Source: Limnoperna fortunei (taxonomy: Eukaryota; Mollusca; Bivalvia; Mytilida; Modiolidae). Taken from it: 64,000 nucleotides of DNA. The notes below the pieces were generated by a model. That model saw only the letters and a program-made list of their open reading frames with translations, searched no databases and was not told where the DNA came from. Made by a program: the position numbers and the translations under genes. Location of the stretch: contig OX104111.1 in NCBI GenBank assembly GCA_944474755.1, positions 96,886,805 through 96,950,804 of the forward strand, written 5' to 3'. Shown here piece after piece: positions 22,564-34,325 of the stretch (its first letter is position 1; each line of letters starts with the position of its first letter).

Positions 22564-22800
22564 TTTTGCGTTTTGTAACTGATTTAGACATTTTTATCAT
22601 TTATAACATACCAGTTTTTAAAATCAAATTTTCGTATAAAAGTCATAATCGAAATTTTATCGGCTTATTATGTGGGTCTTTTATTTGTCTTTCATTTTCT
22701 ACATTTGGTCGAAGTTTAATGACACGTTATAGTTAAATTAATTAACAAATAAACAAAGTATATCCAATATACAATTGCGTCACAGAAATATCTCGGCGCC

Positions 22801-22822
22801 CCCCCCCCCCCCCCCCCCCCCC
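22801..22822. repeat. Poly-C homopolymer
   Basis: A run of about 22 C residues bordered by CGGCGC and ACGCC. Its exact length is prone to sequencing error. Confidence 0.9.
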
Positions 22823-22868
22823 ACGCCTCGTTCTCGTCTTATTTCGTGCGCGAGAGATGGTGATTTTT

Positions 22869-22889
22869 TAATTTAACTTGCATTTTTAC
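22869..22889. mobile_element. Solo terminus of the 17647-20126 element family
   Basis: Reads CTTGCATTTTTACGCTAC, matching the right terminal repeat of the 2.48-kb element with one fewer T. No matching left end is seen nearby, so it is a truncated copy or one end of a rearranged element. Confidence 0.6.
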
Positions 22890-23344
22890 GCTACATCGTC
22901 AATTCGACAAAGAAACAACACAATAAACATACAATAACATTTATTAATACATTAAATCTACCATAGAGAGCTTGAAATTAAAAGAACCAGGTGCCAATAC
23001 ATTTAGGTCGACCTCGTACTTATATATACATGGAACTAGTAGGTTAATGGATCTACTGAACTCATTGGAAAACTGTAACTTAGACTCAACAAACACGTGA
23101 TGAATTCAATTTATAAATTTTATAACTTTCCTTTATCGATAACAAAATTTTAGCAGATATTGTGTATACATTTCACAACTTAAACTTTATAATAGCTCCC
23201 GTTTTTCTAGACCTGCACTGCTGCTGACTACTAAGCTACTCAAACAAATGGCACCTGGAGTGATGTTATCCATACAGAAGTTCTATGACCGTCACCATGA
23301 CCTAATGGATCTTTATGGGGGAACCTATCACTCATTTTCGCCGA

Positions 23345-23580
23345 GTAGGTAATCTTTCCTATTCCCGGATTTCTCTTTTTCCTAGACAAGGCTATGGGTA
23401 ACTCGACGGGTGTCTAATTAGAGGCAGGTATTGGTATTGCTTATTCGTCTGGAGCACTTGAGTTCACCAATAGTTTCGTTTTTGTGTGCGTGTTTTGTTG
23501 TATATGTTTCCGTATTGTTATCCTCCCTTGACAATGAGCTCTTGTTGTGTGGTCGGTTTCGTTGAAATTTTTATATAAAA
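23345..23580 (+). repeat. Dispersed repeat copy 2
   Basis: It aligns by eye with 21365-21640 through GTAACTCGACGGGTGTCTAA, the GGAGCAC(T/C)TGAGT box and the GGTCGGTTT end. A short insertion (AGAGGCAGGTATTGG) distinguishes it. Confidence 0.7.
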
Positions 23581-23805
23581 TGTGAATTGTGAATAAATGG
23601 TTTTAATAATAACGCGGTTCACATGTTTAAGATATTAATATGACCCAAATTCTGTCAGACCCGAGCAAATAACCATGCATGCTCGAACTAGCATAACTTG
23701 TTGATTTAATGTTACTCATCCGTTATTAGAGAAAACGGTACTATTTTTTAAATAACAAATGAAGACTATTTTCTGATAGCAATTGTTAACTATATTTTTT
23801 GTCTC

Positions 23806-25757
23806 ATGTTTCAAGTATATTTTATTGAACGTTGCTCCGGGGGATCAAAATCTTGTGATTTTTGGAAGACAGTTAAACCTTTCTTTTCTAAGGGTAACTG
23901 TGGAGAACAGAAAATTGTATTACATGAAAATGACAGAATTGTAAATGACCCAAAAGAAGTGTCAAATCATTTTAATAACTTTTTCTCCACAGTAGCATAT
24001 GAAATAGGAGCAGATGTGATATATGAACCCTCAACTCATCCAAGTGTTAACAATATTCTAAAGATGAGATCAAAGCATAGATTTTGATTTTAAGAATGTT
24101 CAAAATGATGTTGTAGACAAAATTATAAATAAGATTAATGTAAAGAAGGCCACGGGAGCCGATGGTATTCCAGCAAAAGTAGTTAAAAATTGTAAATCAT
24201 ATATAATACCTCACATTACCAAACTTGTCAATTTGTCAATTGAAAATAACTGTTTTCCAGATAAGCTTAAGCTAGCCCAAGTCACTCCTATATATAAAAA
24301 GAGTGACCCCTTACAAAAAACAAATTACCGACCAGTGAGTGTTTTGCCAATTTTTTCTAAAATTTTTGAAAAAATGCTTGAAATCCAACTTTCATATTAT
24401 TTTGATAAATTATTTAACCCTTATAAAAGTCAATAGTATTCTGAGTGGCTGGGCTGACATCCAAAAAGGTGTTCCACAAGGCTCCATACTTGGCCCTTTG
24501 TTATTCAATGTATTTATAAATTACATTTTTCATTTTGTTAAAAATGGTAGCCTCTATAGTTATGCTGATGATAATACCATGTCTTTTTGCAGTCCTGATT
24601 ATGATTTGCTTATTTCAACTTTGGAATCTGAGTCTAAAATACTTATTGACTGGTTTCGATTTAACAAGATGCAAGCAAATCCTGATAAATTTCAAGTTTT
24701 GGCAGTCGGCAAAAAGACATACGATAAAAATCTCTCCTTGCATATCCAAGATTCGGATCTTACTTGTGAAAATACTGTGAAATTATTAGGAATTGAAATT
24801 GATTATCAGCTAAATTTTGATGCCCATATCAGTTCAATCTGCAGGAAAGCCTCACAGCAACTAAATGTTTTAAAACGTTTGGGTTCTCTTTTGGACAGAC
24901 TTAGTAAGCTTACTATCTTTCACACTTTTATTCTAAGTAACTTTAATTTTTGCCCTTTGGCGTGGAACTTTTGTACGGAAAAAAATTAAAAAAAAACTGG
25001 AAAAATTGCAGGAAAGAGCACTTCGTTTTGTTTATGATGATTACCATAGTACTTATGAAACCCTTCTTCAAAAAGCTGGGGTGCCTTCCCTGCAGATTAG
25101 ACGGATACGGACTATGGCTCTTGAAACTTTCAAAATTGTGAACAAGATTGCTCCTGTGTGCCTTCAAAATTTAGTTAATGAAAAAAAACTCTAAATATTC
25201 TTTTAGATATGCAAACGTTCTTGAAGTGCCTCATGTTAAAACAACCACGTATGGGAAAAAATCTTTTAAATTTTATGCTGCCACTTTATGGAACAGCCTT
25301 CCAAATCATTTTAGAACTGAAAATAGTTTCTCGCATTTTAAAAGTCTAATTCAGTCCTGGAATGGTGTTGATTGTCGGTGTTCTGCTTGCAGACAAAATT
25401 AATAATACTACTAAACCCGATTGGAGTTCACTGATGCCAAATGAATGTAATAGATTTTTAATTATTTTAAATTTTAGTTCATTATAAATTTTCTGTTCTG
25501 GCAGATTTTTATTGTCTCGTAAATTATTAGGTACTTATTTCAAATTTTTAACGCTCCTTTTAAAAGTTTGTGGGTTTTTCTGCAATTTTTCCCAGGCACT
25601 ATAACAATCATGTCTCTTGCATGCTGTTTTTACTATTTGTTTGCTTTTATTGTTGATGTATCTGTTTTATATATTCGGTTAAAAGCTCCTTAGAGCTTGT
25701 GTTGTATTGTTCTTATCATGCCGAATCAAAATAAAGTTTTACTTACTTACTTACTTC
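23806..25757 (+). pseudogene. CR1/jockey-type non-LTR retrotransposon remnant (ORF2 fragments)
   Basis: Blocks in order: a pre-RT segment (VSNHFNNFFSTVAYEIG, 23806-24087); KKATGADGIPAKVVKNCK after a frameshift near 24087; LAQVTPIYKKSD and NYRPVSVLPIFSKIFEKMLE (24233-24436); QKGVPQGSILGPLLFNVFIN and YSYADDNTM (24430-24989); a thumb/connection segment (QERALRFVYDDYHSTYETLL, 25006-25190); and a C-terminus with FYAATLWNSLPNHFRTENSF to 25402. At least three frame breaks are visible. A deletion near 24435 removes the part of the RT that should carry catalytic motif A. The 3' end is an AATAAAGTTTT block and a short (ACTT)n tail at 25735-25757. It is inactive. Confidence 0.88.
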
Positions 25758-25774
25758 ATGTGCATAGTGCGTAG

Positions 25775-25870
25775 TACTGCATTTTATGAGTCTGTTTTGT
25801 GTCTTATGTGTTTGTTTGAATACGGATTGTAATTGTCCCTTGACTTTCGGATCTTGTTGCTCAGTCAGGT
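25775..25870 (+). repeat. Dispersed repeat copy 3 (partial)
   Basis: Carries AATACGGATTGTAATTGTCC followed by CTTGACTTTCGGATCTTGTTG, matching the right halves of the copies at 21365 and 23345. It lies just after the retroelement tail. Confidence 0.55.
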
Positions 25871-26213
25871 TCTATGTTATTTTCTATACACCAGAACAAC
25901 AAATCTTGCTGTATAGAAGTCGGGTTGAGGGCCGTAATTTATTATTCGTTTGTATAAAGTTGTGCATTTGTTGATTGTTTTATGTCTTTGTTAATACAAG
26001 TTAGAACTGAAGTGTTGTCTTCAAACTTAAGTAACACAATATTTTCGTTGATGCCTTCAAACTGAATATTGTTGTGTTCTGATCAGCATTGAAACGATTA
26101 ATCTGGTAATAATATGACAGTGATACTATCGGTTTGGACAGTCAAGCAATTTACTGCGGTTCAGTAATTTTGGATCATAAGGATTTTTTCGAGAGAAGAA
26201 TATATTTAATAAC

Positions 26214-26219
26214 TTTATT
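26214..26219 (-). promoter_or_regulatory. Candidate polyadenylation signal of the vWA gene
   Basis: Minus-strand AATAAA about 166 bases after the stop codon at 26385-26387. It is a hexamer match only. Confidence 0.4.
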
Positions 26220-26384
26220 AAATTAAAATGATTCAACTTTAAAATTACAAACTAATAGGTGTGAGAGTGAAAAATAAGAGCTAACAAAAAGAACTTAGCG
26301 CAATTAAACAAATATATTCCTATTGCGATCGATTTTCACTTTGTCAATTTAATGCTAGAGTGTCAGAATCAATAGATACAATAA

Positions 26385-29300
26385 TTAGACTGTAAGAAAA
26401 CCGCCTTTTACTTTAACATTTCTTGAGTTTTTCTTTGACGTTCCAAAGGCATAGTTGCTTTGTGCAAGATACTTTCGAACCTTTTCCATGAATTTCTTGT
26501 TCTTGGTTCGAAAAACCGCACGTCTTATGTAAACAGATGCTTTCTGTGAAACAACATGCCTTAATTTTTCCTTCACGTCTGCCCGTCTAATCAGCTGAGT
26601 GCACCATTTATCTGGTGATAATTTGTCAAGAACTGTAAAACCAACGACATACGTTTTTTTCTTCAATTGTGGCTTTAATCCAAGTTCGTATACTGCTGAC
26701 TTCCCTGTGTTTGTTGTAAATATTTGCTTTATATAGTAACCTTTTAGCCACTTCGCCCATTTCGCGTGTTTGTTGGAGCCATCGTTACACATAGCAAGTT
26801 TCCAATTAGACCACAGAAGACGGTTAAGTGGCTTTGTGCTTCTGAACTTTTTATCATTCACCATTTCTCTCAATGTCGTATTTGGTTTACTTTTCTGCTA
26901 AAATAAAAAATACCAATAATCATGACACCGTATGTCATCAACAGAGGAATTTAGATAATGAAGACCAAACGATTTTTGTTAACAGAACTCATAAAATATA
27001 ACATTTTACTGACTTATGTTTCTAAAAAAATTTGAAATAATGTTTTAATCGTTTCAAACTAATTTATGCTCCTATTTTAGTTCATTTTTAAAAGAAAAGA
27101 ATTATTTCCAAACAAGTACGAACTGCAGCCAACCAGCCAGTACTTTACCAAATTTTGTGCTTTGTTCTTATGTATCTTCTTTTTAGCTGGTGTTTTTGTT
27201 GTTTTTGTTGGACCTTTCTTTTTTGGAACACCGTGTTTTCTAGCTTTGACGGTCCCTGTAGCTGCACCAAAAAGTCCAATCGCACTAAATATTCCGGCTC
27301 CAGTAGAAATGAGTACACCACTTGTAGTTGTACCAAGGAGTCCACCACCTGTAGTTGTACCAAAAGTCACTGCACTTTTACTAGCATCAGAAAAGATTTC
27401 TGCAACCCCGTATTTCTGTTTTAATTCATCTTGGTATGCCTGTATAAAATATTGAGTTAATAACTATAGGATAAAAAACAACCCCGATATTAGCTACAAT
27501 AATGTAGCTACCCCGATATTGCTCTTGATAAATATGATTTATTTTTTTCTTTTGTGTAATTTTCAGTTAAGCTATGCATTTATTTCGACTTAAGAAAATT
27601 ATGCTTGTAACAAGTATCGGTCCTTCCTTCTTTCTTTTAAATAAAAGAAAAGACAAAGAGGAGACAAACTCACATTTTCGTAAGGTTTTTTTTTATAACA
27701 GAAAGACACGATACCAAACAATGGGTTCAAACAAAATGCACTGCATGTATTATTCAGCAATTTGACCATAAATTCGTCTGGTACTATGAAGTTGTACGCC
27801 AACTAAAAGTAACGTAAAATAGCATGCATATAAATTAGTTGAAAATAGCTGTTTTTGTTTTTACTTCAATCAGTTAACACTTAGAAAATAGATTTACAAC
27901 TTAACAACTTTAGCGATTTTGGTTAGTGGGTCAATTTTGCTCAAGTGGAGGCGGTTTTTATGGACGATTTTGGTCAGTGGGTCAATTTTGCTCAAGTGGA
28001 GGCGGTTTTTATGGACGATTTTGGTCAGTGGGTCAATTTTGCTCAAGTGGAGGCGGTTTTTATGGACGATTTTGGTCAGTGGGTCAATTTTGCTCAATTG
28101 AAGGCGTTTTTTATGGGACGATTTTGGTTAGTGGGTAAATTTTGCTTAAATGGAGGCGTTTTTAATGAGACGATTTTGTGGTTAGTGGGTAAATTTTGCT
28201 TAAATGGAGGCGTTTTTTAATTGGACGATTTTGGTCAAAGTAGGGTACGACCTAATCACTCTAAAAAGTAGCTGTAAATGCAAAATTTCACTAGGAAAAC
28301 TATTAATAAGAATTTTTAATAAAAATTTGTCATTTATGCTAATTTTATTCCTAAAACTTACCTTAAATAAATCTTCACCACCCTCTCGATAACATATGGA
28401 CATCATCAAGTCAAAAATCAAGTTAAATTTGTCTAGAGTTATCATCAGACCCTCTGTTCGCGTGGCTATCTCCTGATAAAACTTTTGTGCATTTTGGCCC
28501 GCCTTCACTGCTACTCCATAAACACGAACTCCCTAAGAAAAAAAAATAGTCTTACCTCTAGATGCAAGTTGTTACAAAATATGCGTTTATTAAAAGGTAA
28601 TATTTTTATGGCTTTAGTTTTTTTTGTAATTAACCCTTGTACCTTTATTATTATAATTATTTCAATGAAACCGTTTAGCGGCTACTTGAATATTGATGTC
28701 CACGATTTTTGAGACAATGAAAATATATCATTATTTTTGTTCTGTTCAAAATGTTGCAATTACCGCACATAAAGTAAAATAAAACAGGTAAACTAATAAA
28801 GATAGAAATTACCATATCCTTTAATTTGGAACATTCGTCCCGCCAGTTTATATCATTTGTAAATTCCTTATATCTATACCCAGGTTCATGTGGGATGTCG
28901 TCACCAATGATAACCAAAGATCTTTTACTTCCTGGTGTCCATGACAACACTTCATGAGCACGTCTAAGGACGAGTTCATAGCATTCTGGTCCATCTCCAC
29001 CAGAAGTGTTCTCACAGCTGTTTACAAAATCATGTAGTTCTGGTAACGTGGCTCCAAAATCTATCCATTTGACAATATATTTATCAACATCACAGTAATC
29101 GCCGTGCGCAAAAATTGCTATCCTGATACCAGGAACGTCAGATTGAAGTTTCTGAACAATGTCTTTAATTCTGCCTTTAACTTCATTTAGTGCTGAACTC
29201 ATTGATCCTGTTGTGTCAAATGAGAACGCTATTTCTACAAGACCACCAGGTGGCAATGGCACTAACATGGATGCCGCTTGGCGAGAGCTCTCTTTGCGCG

Positions 29301-29784
29301 ATATCTTTGGTGAAATACTATCTGTACCAGACATTGCCCTTTTCAACGAGGCCACTACAGCCTTGCCTGTCTCTGAAAATGTTGATGCTGTATCTATTTC
29401 TGTTACCTCGACATCCGGGCTTATATCGTCATCCGTTATTATCCCAGTTTTCCCAATATGTGATCCAGAATCTAAAGAAATCACGGCTGTTGAGATGTCG
29501 CTCATTTCTTTTGTAATGGACGACTTTTTCGTCAAAGATGGAGTTGTCGTCACCGAGTATGGTTGGGCACTAGGTTTCTTTAATAATGATTTTGTAGACG
29601 ATTTTTTTGTTGACAGTGAAGGTTTAATCAAAGATGAAGTGCGCGATTGTAGCGATGCTTCTGTTGCTGTACCTTTTGACCCTCCAGCGAGTCTGCGCTT
29701 TGCTTTAAGTATTTTTCTGGGAGAATCAGCGCTTTCTGTATCTACTGGTAAAGTAGATTGCCTCCTTAATCCGGGGGTCGCCAT
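26385..29784 (-). CDS. vWA-domain protein with basic C-terminal domain, 648 aa, four exons
   Basis: Exons in transcript order: 29784-28813, 28532-28362, 27439-27149, 26897-26385. All are phase 0 with clean GT/AG borders. Residues 1-175 are Ser/Thr/Lys-rich and probably disordered. Residues 182 to about 370 are a von Willebrand factor A fold with an atypical MIDAS, D190-T-T-G-S (FSFDTTGSMSSALNEVKGRI), followed by IAIFAHGDYCD, SGGDGPECYELVLRRA and VIIGDDIPHEPGY. Exon 2 adds GVRVYGVAVKAGQNAQKFYQ, the last strand and helix. Exon 3 has a Gly/Thr-rich hydrophobic stretch and then KARKHGVPKKKGPTKTTKTP, a basic linker. Exon 4 is a Lys-rich region with several W and Y that I do not recognise. DxTGSM vWA domains also occur in alpha-kinase vwkA proteins, but no kinase domain is present. 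It probably mediates Mg-dependent protein binding, perhaps intracellularly because no signal peptide is seen. The function is unknown. Confidence 0.87.
27912..28235. repeat. 51-bp minisatellite, about six copies, in vWA gene intron 2
   Basis: The unit reads GGTCAGTGGGTCAATTTTGC then TCAAGTGGAGGCGGTTTTTA TGGACGATTTT. The first copies are identical or nearly so; the last two are diverged with 1-2-bp indels. The period of 51 is divisible by three, so long repetitive frames appear on both strands, but the array lies inside an intron with good borders and the later indels break the frame. Confidence 0.92.
28813..29784 (-). CDS. vWA gene exon 1 (disordered head and most of the vWA fold)
   Basis: It encodes 324 residues from MATPGLRRQSTLPVDTESAD to DECSKLKDM before a GTAATT donor. 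The open frame beyond the donor is intron. The ATG at 29784 is the first in frame, and the same frame has no further coding-like sequence upstream. Confidence 0.87.
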
Positions 29785-30879
29785 CTTTCTTAGTGTTTAA
29801 TTTAATTTAGCCAACTAAAACAAAAATATAAGAAACAAATTAATGCTTACTTTACAATTTCAATATTTATACTATTAAAATGTATGTCATGCTGAGAACA
29901 AAGAAAAGAATTAAAACTCTTATACTTCATCCTGATGGTAGTAATCTTGTATTTAGATTTAGTATTTGGTATACCAATATCTAAGAAACTTTTTATGCAT
30001 GGAGATTGCTTCAAAATTGGATGATTGTTTAGAAAAAAGACTGTTACAGAAAAAGTCACAAGGGGTTTAAGGGATATGTCTCAGATTTTGTCTGGTCTAT
30101 GTTTTATATCTTACATTTGAACTATCAACAATAATCGAGTTATGGAAATAATAATATGCATGGAAGATTTAAACAATGTTCAATTATTCTGACACTTTAC
30201 ACGAAATAGACGAAAACTGCTACACTCTGAGAAACAGCGAATCAATACCCCTCCCCCTTTATACGATATTCTCGATTAATAAACACAATAAATAAGAAGA
30301 AATACAGACCTTAGAATTAATCCCTGATGTACACAATATTACTCGTGATATTTTTATCTGGATCTATTTCTACTCTGTGTATATCTGGATTTTTCCCTTG
30401 TATGTACGGGTAAGATCTATAAATAGATTAGTTATATATGCATGTTTATTCATGAAAAAACGAATAGAATCGAATTGTCAATTCAGCAAATTTTAATTAC
30501 GCAAGTAAATATGAAACGTCATATCTATATTTAAGGTGCAAGATATCTTATAAAGGTATAAGACATCTAATACAGAAGATATTTTATGTATGTAATTATA
30601 TTTAAAATCACATAAGATGTACAAGATATCGTTATATATAGTATATACGATATTTTATAATGGATTTATAATAATACTTTATAAGATACAAGTATCCAAT
30701 TAAGAACATTGCAAGAGATATGTGTTCGTCAAACACATAACACTCCTAGATGAGCACAAACTAAAGTTGTATGTAACCATCAAGAATAAGTCTTAGACAA
30801 TCTAACCTGATATAAGCGGCGACATAGCAAAAAAAAGGGGGGATTTCATTTTAAGGAGACTGTTCAGTCTAAGATCGAT

Positions 30880-31103
30880 TGTGGTTTCCGAATGATACAG
30901 TACCCCTTAACCGTTCATTAAAGTACTCACTTGAACGACTAAGCAAAAGTCAGAAACATATGTTTCTAGTTGTAGCCTTCGAGACCGATAACAGCAATAA
31001 TCAGACCCATAATGGAGCCGTGTTTGATCACTGGCGAATGCACTACATCCATCTCATACTCAATGCACAAAGCTATCCTGCTGTGGAATTCAATATTTAT
31101 TGA
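30880..31103 (+). pseudogene. Possible remnant of a mobile-element or viral-like structural gene
   Basis: An open frame of about 74 codons whose middle (KHMFLVVAFETD, then VFDHWRMHYIHLILNAQSYP) resembles, from memory, uncharacterised proteins carried by large DNA mobile elements in invertebrates. There is no flanking coding sequence. The assignment is weak; it could be chance or part of an unrecognised gene. Confidence 0.25.
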
Positions 31104-33499
31104 ACACAGAGTTGTAGAGGAATTCATGCTTGATAATATTATATGACTCCGCTTCCGAAAGTGAAAACCCTAGAAAGAATTGTCAAGTGTCCGAGAAGAC
31201 TCCAGACCAGAATAGCCCAAAGATCTTTACTTTGTTCCGAGTTTTATTCATTAAAAATATTTATTTTAATATTTAATAATATGTGACACATAAATCTTTA
31301 CAGTGTCGTTACTCATTAGATGTGTTGTTTGTATTGTTAAGTACACGTGAATTTTATACCAATCATTCAAATGTATCAAGTATATTTTGTAAATGTAACG
31401 AAGTGGTATTGATTCAGTCCCATGACTTTCTTATTGGCCACATTCTCAGACTTTTTTTTTGGGGGGGGGAATTTATAACTTTTGGTATTTTATTCCTTTT
31501 CTTTTCCTTTCTATTCCTTTTTGTTTGGATTTATTACATAAAATTGTAAAACAAAAATTTTATTTTGAGGGTATTTTATCCCTCGGGTCGAGTCTTCGTA
31601 AGGAAGAAATTAATCAGAAACCCCCTCACAATGTGGGTTATCAATCTCCTTTTTTATATGTTGAAGCAAGAGTTTATAATAAACTGCAATTTATTGTGCT
31701 AACATATACACTATTTTGTTCAAGGGCTTTTTACAGCCAGATTCTCTGCCTTCTATTTGCCCGTCTATTACTCTTTTCTAGAGGTCCCATCTTCTCTGGG
31801 TTTGAATGCATTTAAGTAGTAATGATTATTAGAATGTTCTTTGTAATATGAATATAGTAAAATGACTTGAAAAAAAACCTAAAGAGGACATAGATACAAA
31901 CCAAATTAAATCAATTTTATTGCATGTGACGCCCATTTGGGCCAAAGCAATAAAGTTCACAGTAGCACATCAAGTACGGTGATTACTTTTACACACATTA
32001 TTTTAAACCGATGCAAACCTTTTGTTCGCAGTTACTTTCACTTCTTATAAAGTCATATATGCATGAGTCAAACAGGGAATGCATTTTAATTTTCTTTTAA
32101 TCTATGTTTAATATTATTATCAGAAGCAAAGATCGTGGCATTCACTAATCTCTAAACACATTAATGTTATAACCTGAATACAAGTCCCTTTTAAACCAAT
32201 AAAAGGGCATCCCACATCCACCACCGGGGGATTTCATGAGACCTGGCAGCTGTCCGAGCGCACATAAATGATGATTAAACTTTGAGTGCAATTTTGTTAA
32301 AATTAAATCTTTCACTTCCTCCCCCATGTTTGTTATTGGTCGCTACGCAACGACCATAATAAAAAGGGGGCAGCAATTCAATCCGATTTGAATTGAAAAT
32401 CAAAATCCAGCATGGCAGCAAACGATGCACGAGTTCGACAGAAATTCAGATAGGCCTAGTTCCAAAGTTTAAAATGTCCAAAATATCTGGGGAAATAGTT
32501 AAAAAATTCCATCAAATCGCTTTAAAAGGATCACTTTAGGTTCTCCACCATGTAAGGGACTTGAGGGAACGCTCACAATGGTGGGATGGCACAGATTAAA
32601 GGCTTAAAAACAAAAACACATCAGCTTCAATTGCTAAATTTTATCCAGACAAACAATGACGTCACAACTACAAATACATATAGCGGGGAAAAGGGGAACA
32701 ATTCTATCACACAAACACAAAAAACACATTTACCATTCACACTAACATACAACAGGACAGACAATATAAGTAGAAGGTAGATTCATTTTCTGTTTACTTA
32801 GACAAATAGACCAATCATCTAACACTAATAATTGCAACTAGAACAAACTAAAAAAACAACCAACCCAAAACCACCATAATTTGACATTAAAGGAAACTTA
32901 TCTTTAGTCGACAATTGTGTGTTTTTTTAACATTTGACAGAATTTTTACACTGTTGTGATGTGAAACAGTTTAGTAATATTTTCCTTTTAGTCTTTAGGT
33001 TGACACAACCGTTTAAATAAAAATATTGAAAAAGCTTATGAGTCATTTAGGATTCCCGTACATCATGAAGCCAAGCTGGTAGATGGCAATCCAAGTGATC
33101 TGATGCGCTCTAATAGCAGAGACCTGGAAGATTGGCTTCACTTAATATGATCAAGATATACAGAAGACCAGATGACAGTTTTCCAGCTCCTTCGAGAATA
33201 TGGTGAAATATACGGACTCAGCAGCGATTAGGACTTGCCTTATCATTGTCTTATTATATTTGTGAAAATTTAACATCTTGTTGTGTGTATACTTGTGATT
33301 GTCATTTGGGTTTGATGCATTGCATTTAACTTTATAGTTTCGTTAAAAATGTCAACTAAAAATTCTTTATACTCCCTTGTTATTTTTTTCATAAGATTTA
33401 AATCACGGGGGGGGGGGGGGTCACTAAGGATACTTTTAGGTACAGGTGTGCGGACGCACATTTGAAAACCCACCCTATTAATATATTTTCGATTCTCAC

Positions 33500-33680
33500 T
33501 GCAGGCAGGGTGCACTCGACTCAACTCTTAATTGACAAGGATTGCCAGTTTTCCTACCGCAGGTCGGGGGTTTTCTCCGGGTACTCCGGCTTCCTCCCCC
33601 ACTAAAAACTGGACGCCATGATATAGCTGAAAAATTGCTGAAAGTGGCGTAAAACACCATCAAACAAACAACATATATTT
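33500..33680 (+). repeat. tRNA-derived SINE, 3' body and tail
   Basis: Contains GACAAGGATTGCCAGTTTTC, GGGTACTCCGGCTTCCTCCC, AACTGGACGCCATGATATAG and AAAGTGGCG, then a CAAACAAACAA tail. It matches the fuller copies at 54760-55015 and 62985-63212. The tRNA-like head is missing here. Confidence 0.75.
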
Positions 33681-34325
33681 TCGGACACTATAAAACAGGA
33701 CCTAATCATATATTGAATGATTAATCAGACCTATTCATATATTTATTACTGCACAACCCATTGACAAAATAGTACGTTTACTACCAAATTGATAAATTGA
33801 TGTTAATGGAACACTTTGTTTGTAAAATCACTGTGGTTTACATAGGCTTAACATGATTAAGATGAGAATTGAGGCATGGAATATATTTAGATAATTTACA
33901 ACTACCCAATGATATATTTTTCAATGAAAAAAGCTACCTATTCATATATTTTGGAGAGCTAAAAAAGTGACCTATTCGGGCCGCGCATCCGTATTATCCT
34001 ATATATACCAAGTTACCCCCCCCCTCCCCCCGTGATTTAAATGTATGAAGAATACATATCTAATTAATTAAGCCAATTTATTGTGTCTTTAATTGAGTGA
34101 ACAATCATTAATGATAATAACATTGTTTAATCCAATTAAAGTGTTATAAACCAATTAGATTTGGTTTCATTTTCATATAAGATTAAACATATTTAAAAAC
34201 TGACGTGTTTTAAACAATAATGATAAACTAAACTAAACTATGTTCGTTTTCGGTTTTGGGATTGACCTTCATGTAATCTTAAATACGTTTTGATCCCCAT
34301 TCCTGTATGTTCTCTAACAATCACA

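Larger units (their letters stand above)
29785..34325. other. Intergenic region between vWA gene and ATP23
   Basis: The two genes are divergent, so promoters of both should lie here; no TATA or CpG-island-like block stands out. Visible contents are AT-rich GATAT-type sequence (30530-30700), a possible coding remnant (30880-31103), a T/G homopolymer junction (31449-31469), a SINE fragment (33500-33680) and G/C runs at 33408 and 34016. Confidence 0.6.

Noticed and set aside
27894..28220. Repetitive frames with SKIDPLTKIVHKNRLHL or GQFCSSGGGFYGRFWSV
   Set aside because: They derive from the 51-bp intronic array of the vWA gene, outside all supported exons.
29159..29800. 213-codon plus-strand frame
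   Set aside because: It is antisense to exon 1 of the vWA gene, which has clear domain motifs and splice sites; no motifs are seen on the plus strand.
32335..32356. Near-palindrome GGTCGCTACGCAACGACC considered as an X-box-type regulatory site
   Set aside because: It is a single weak match far from any start codon found, so it cannot be told from chance or a repeat edge.
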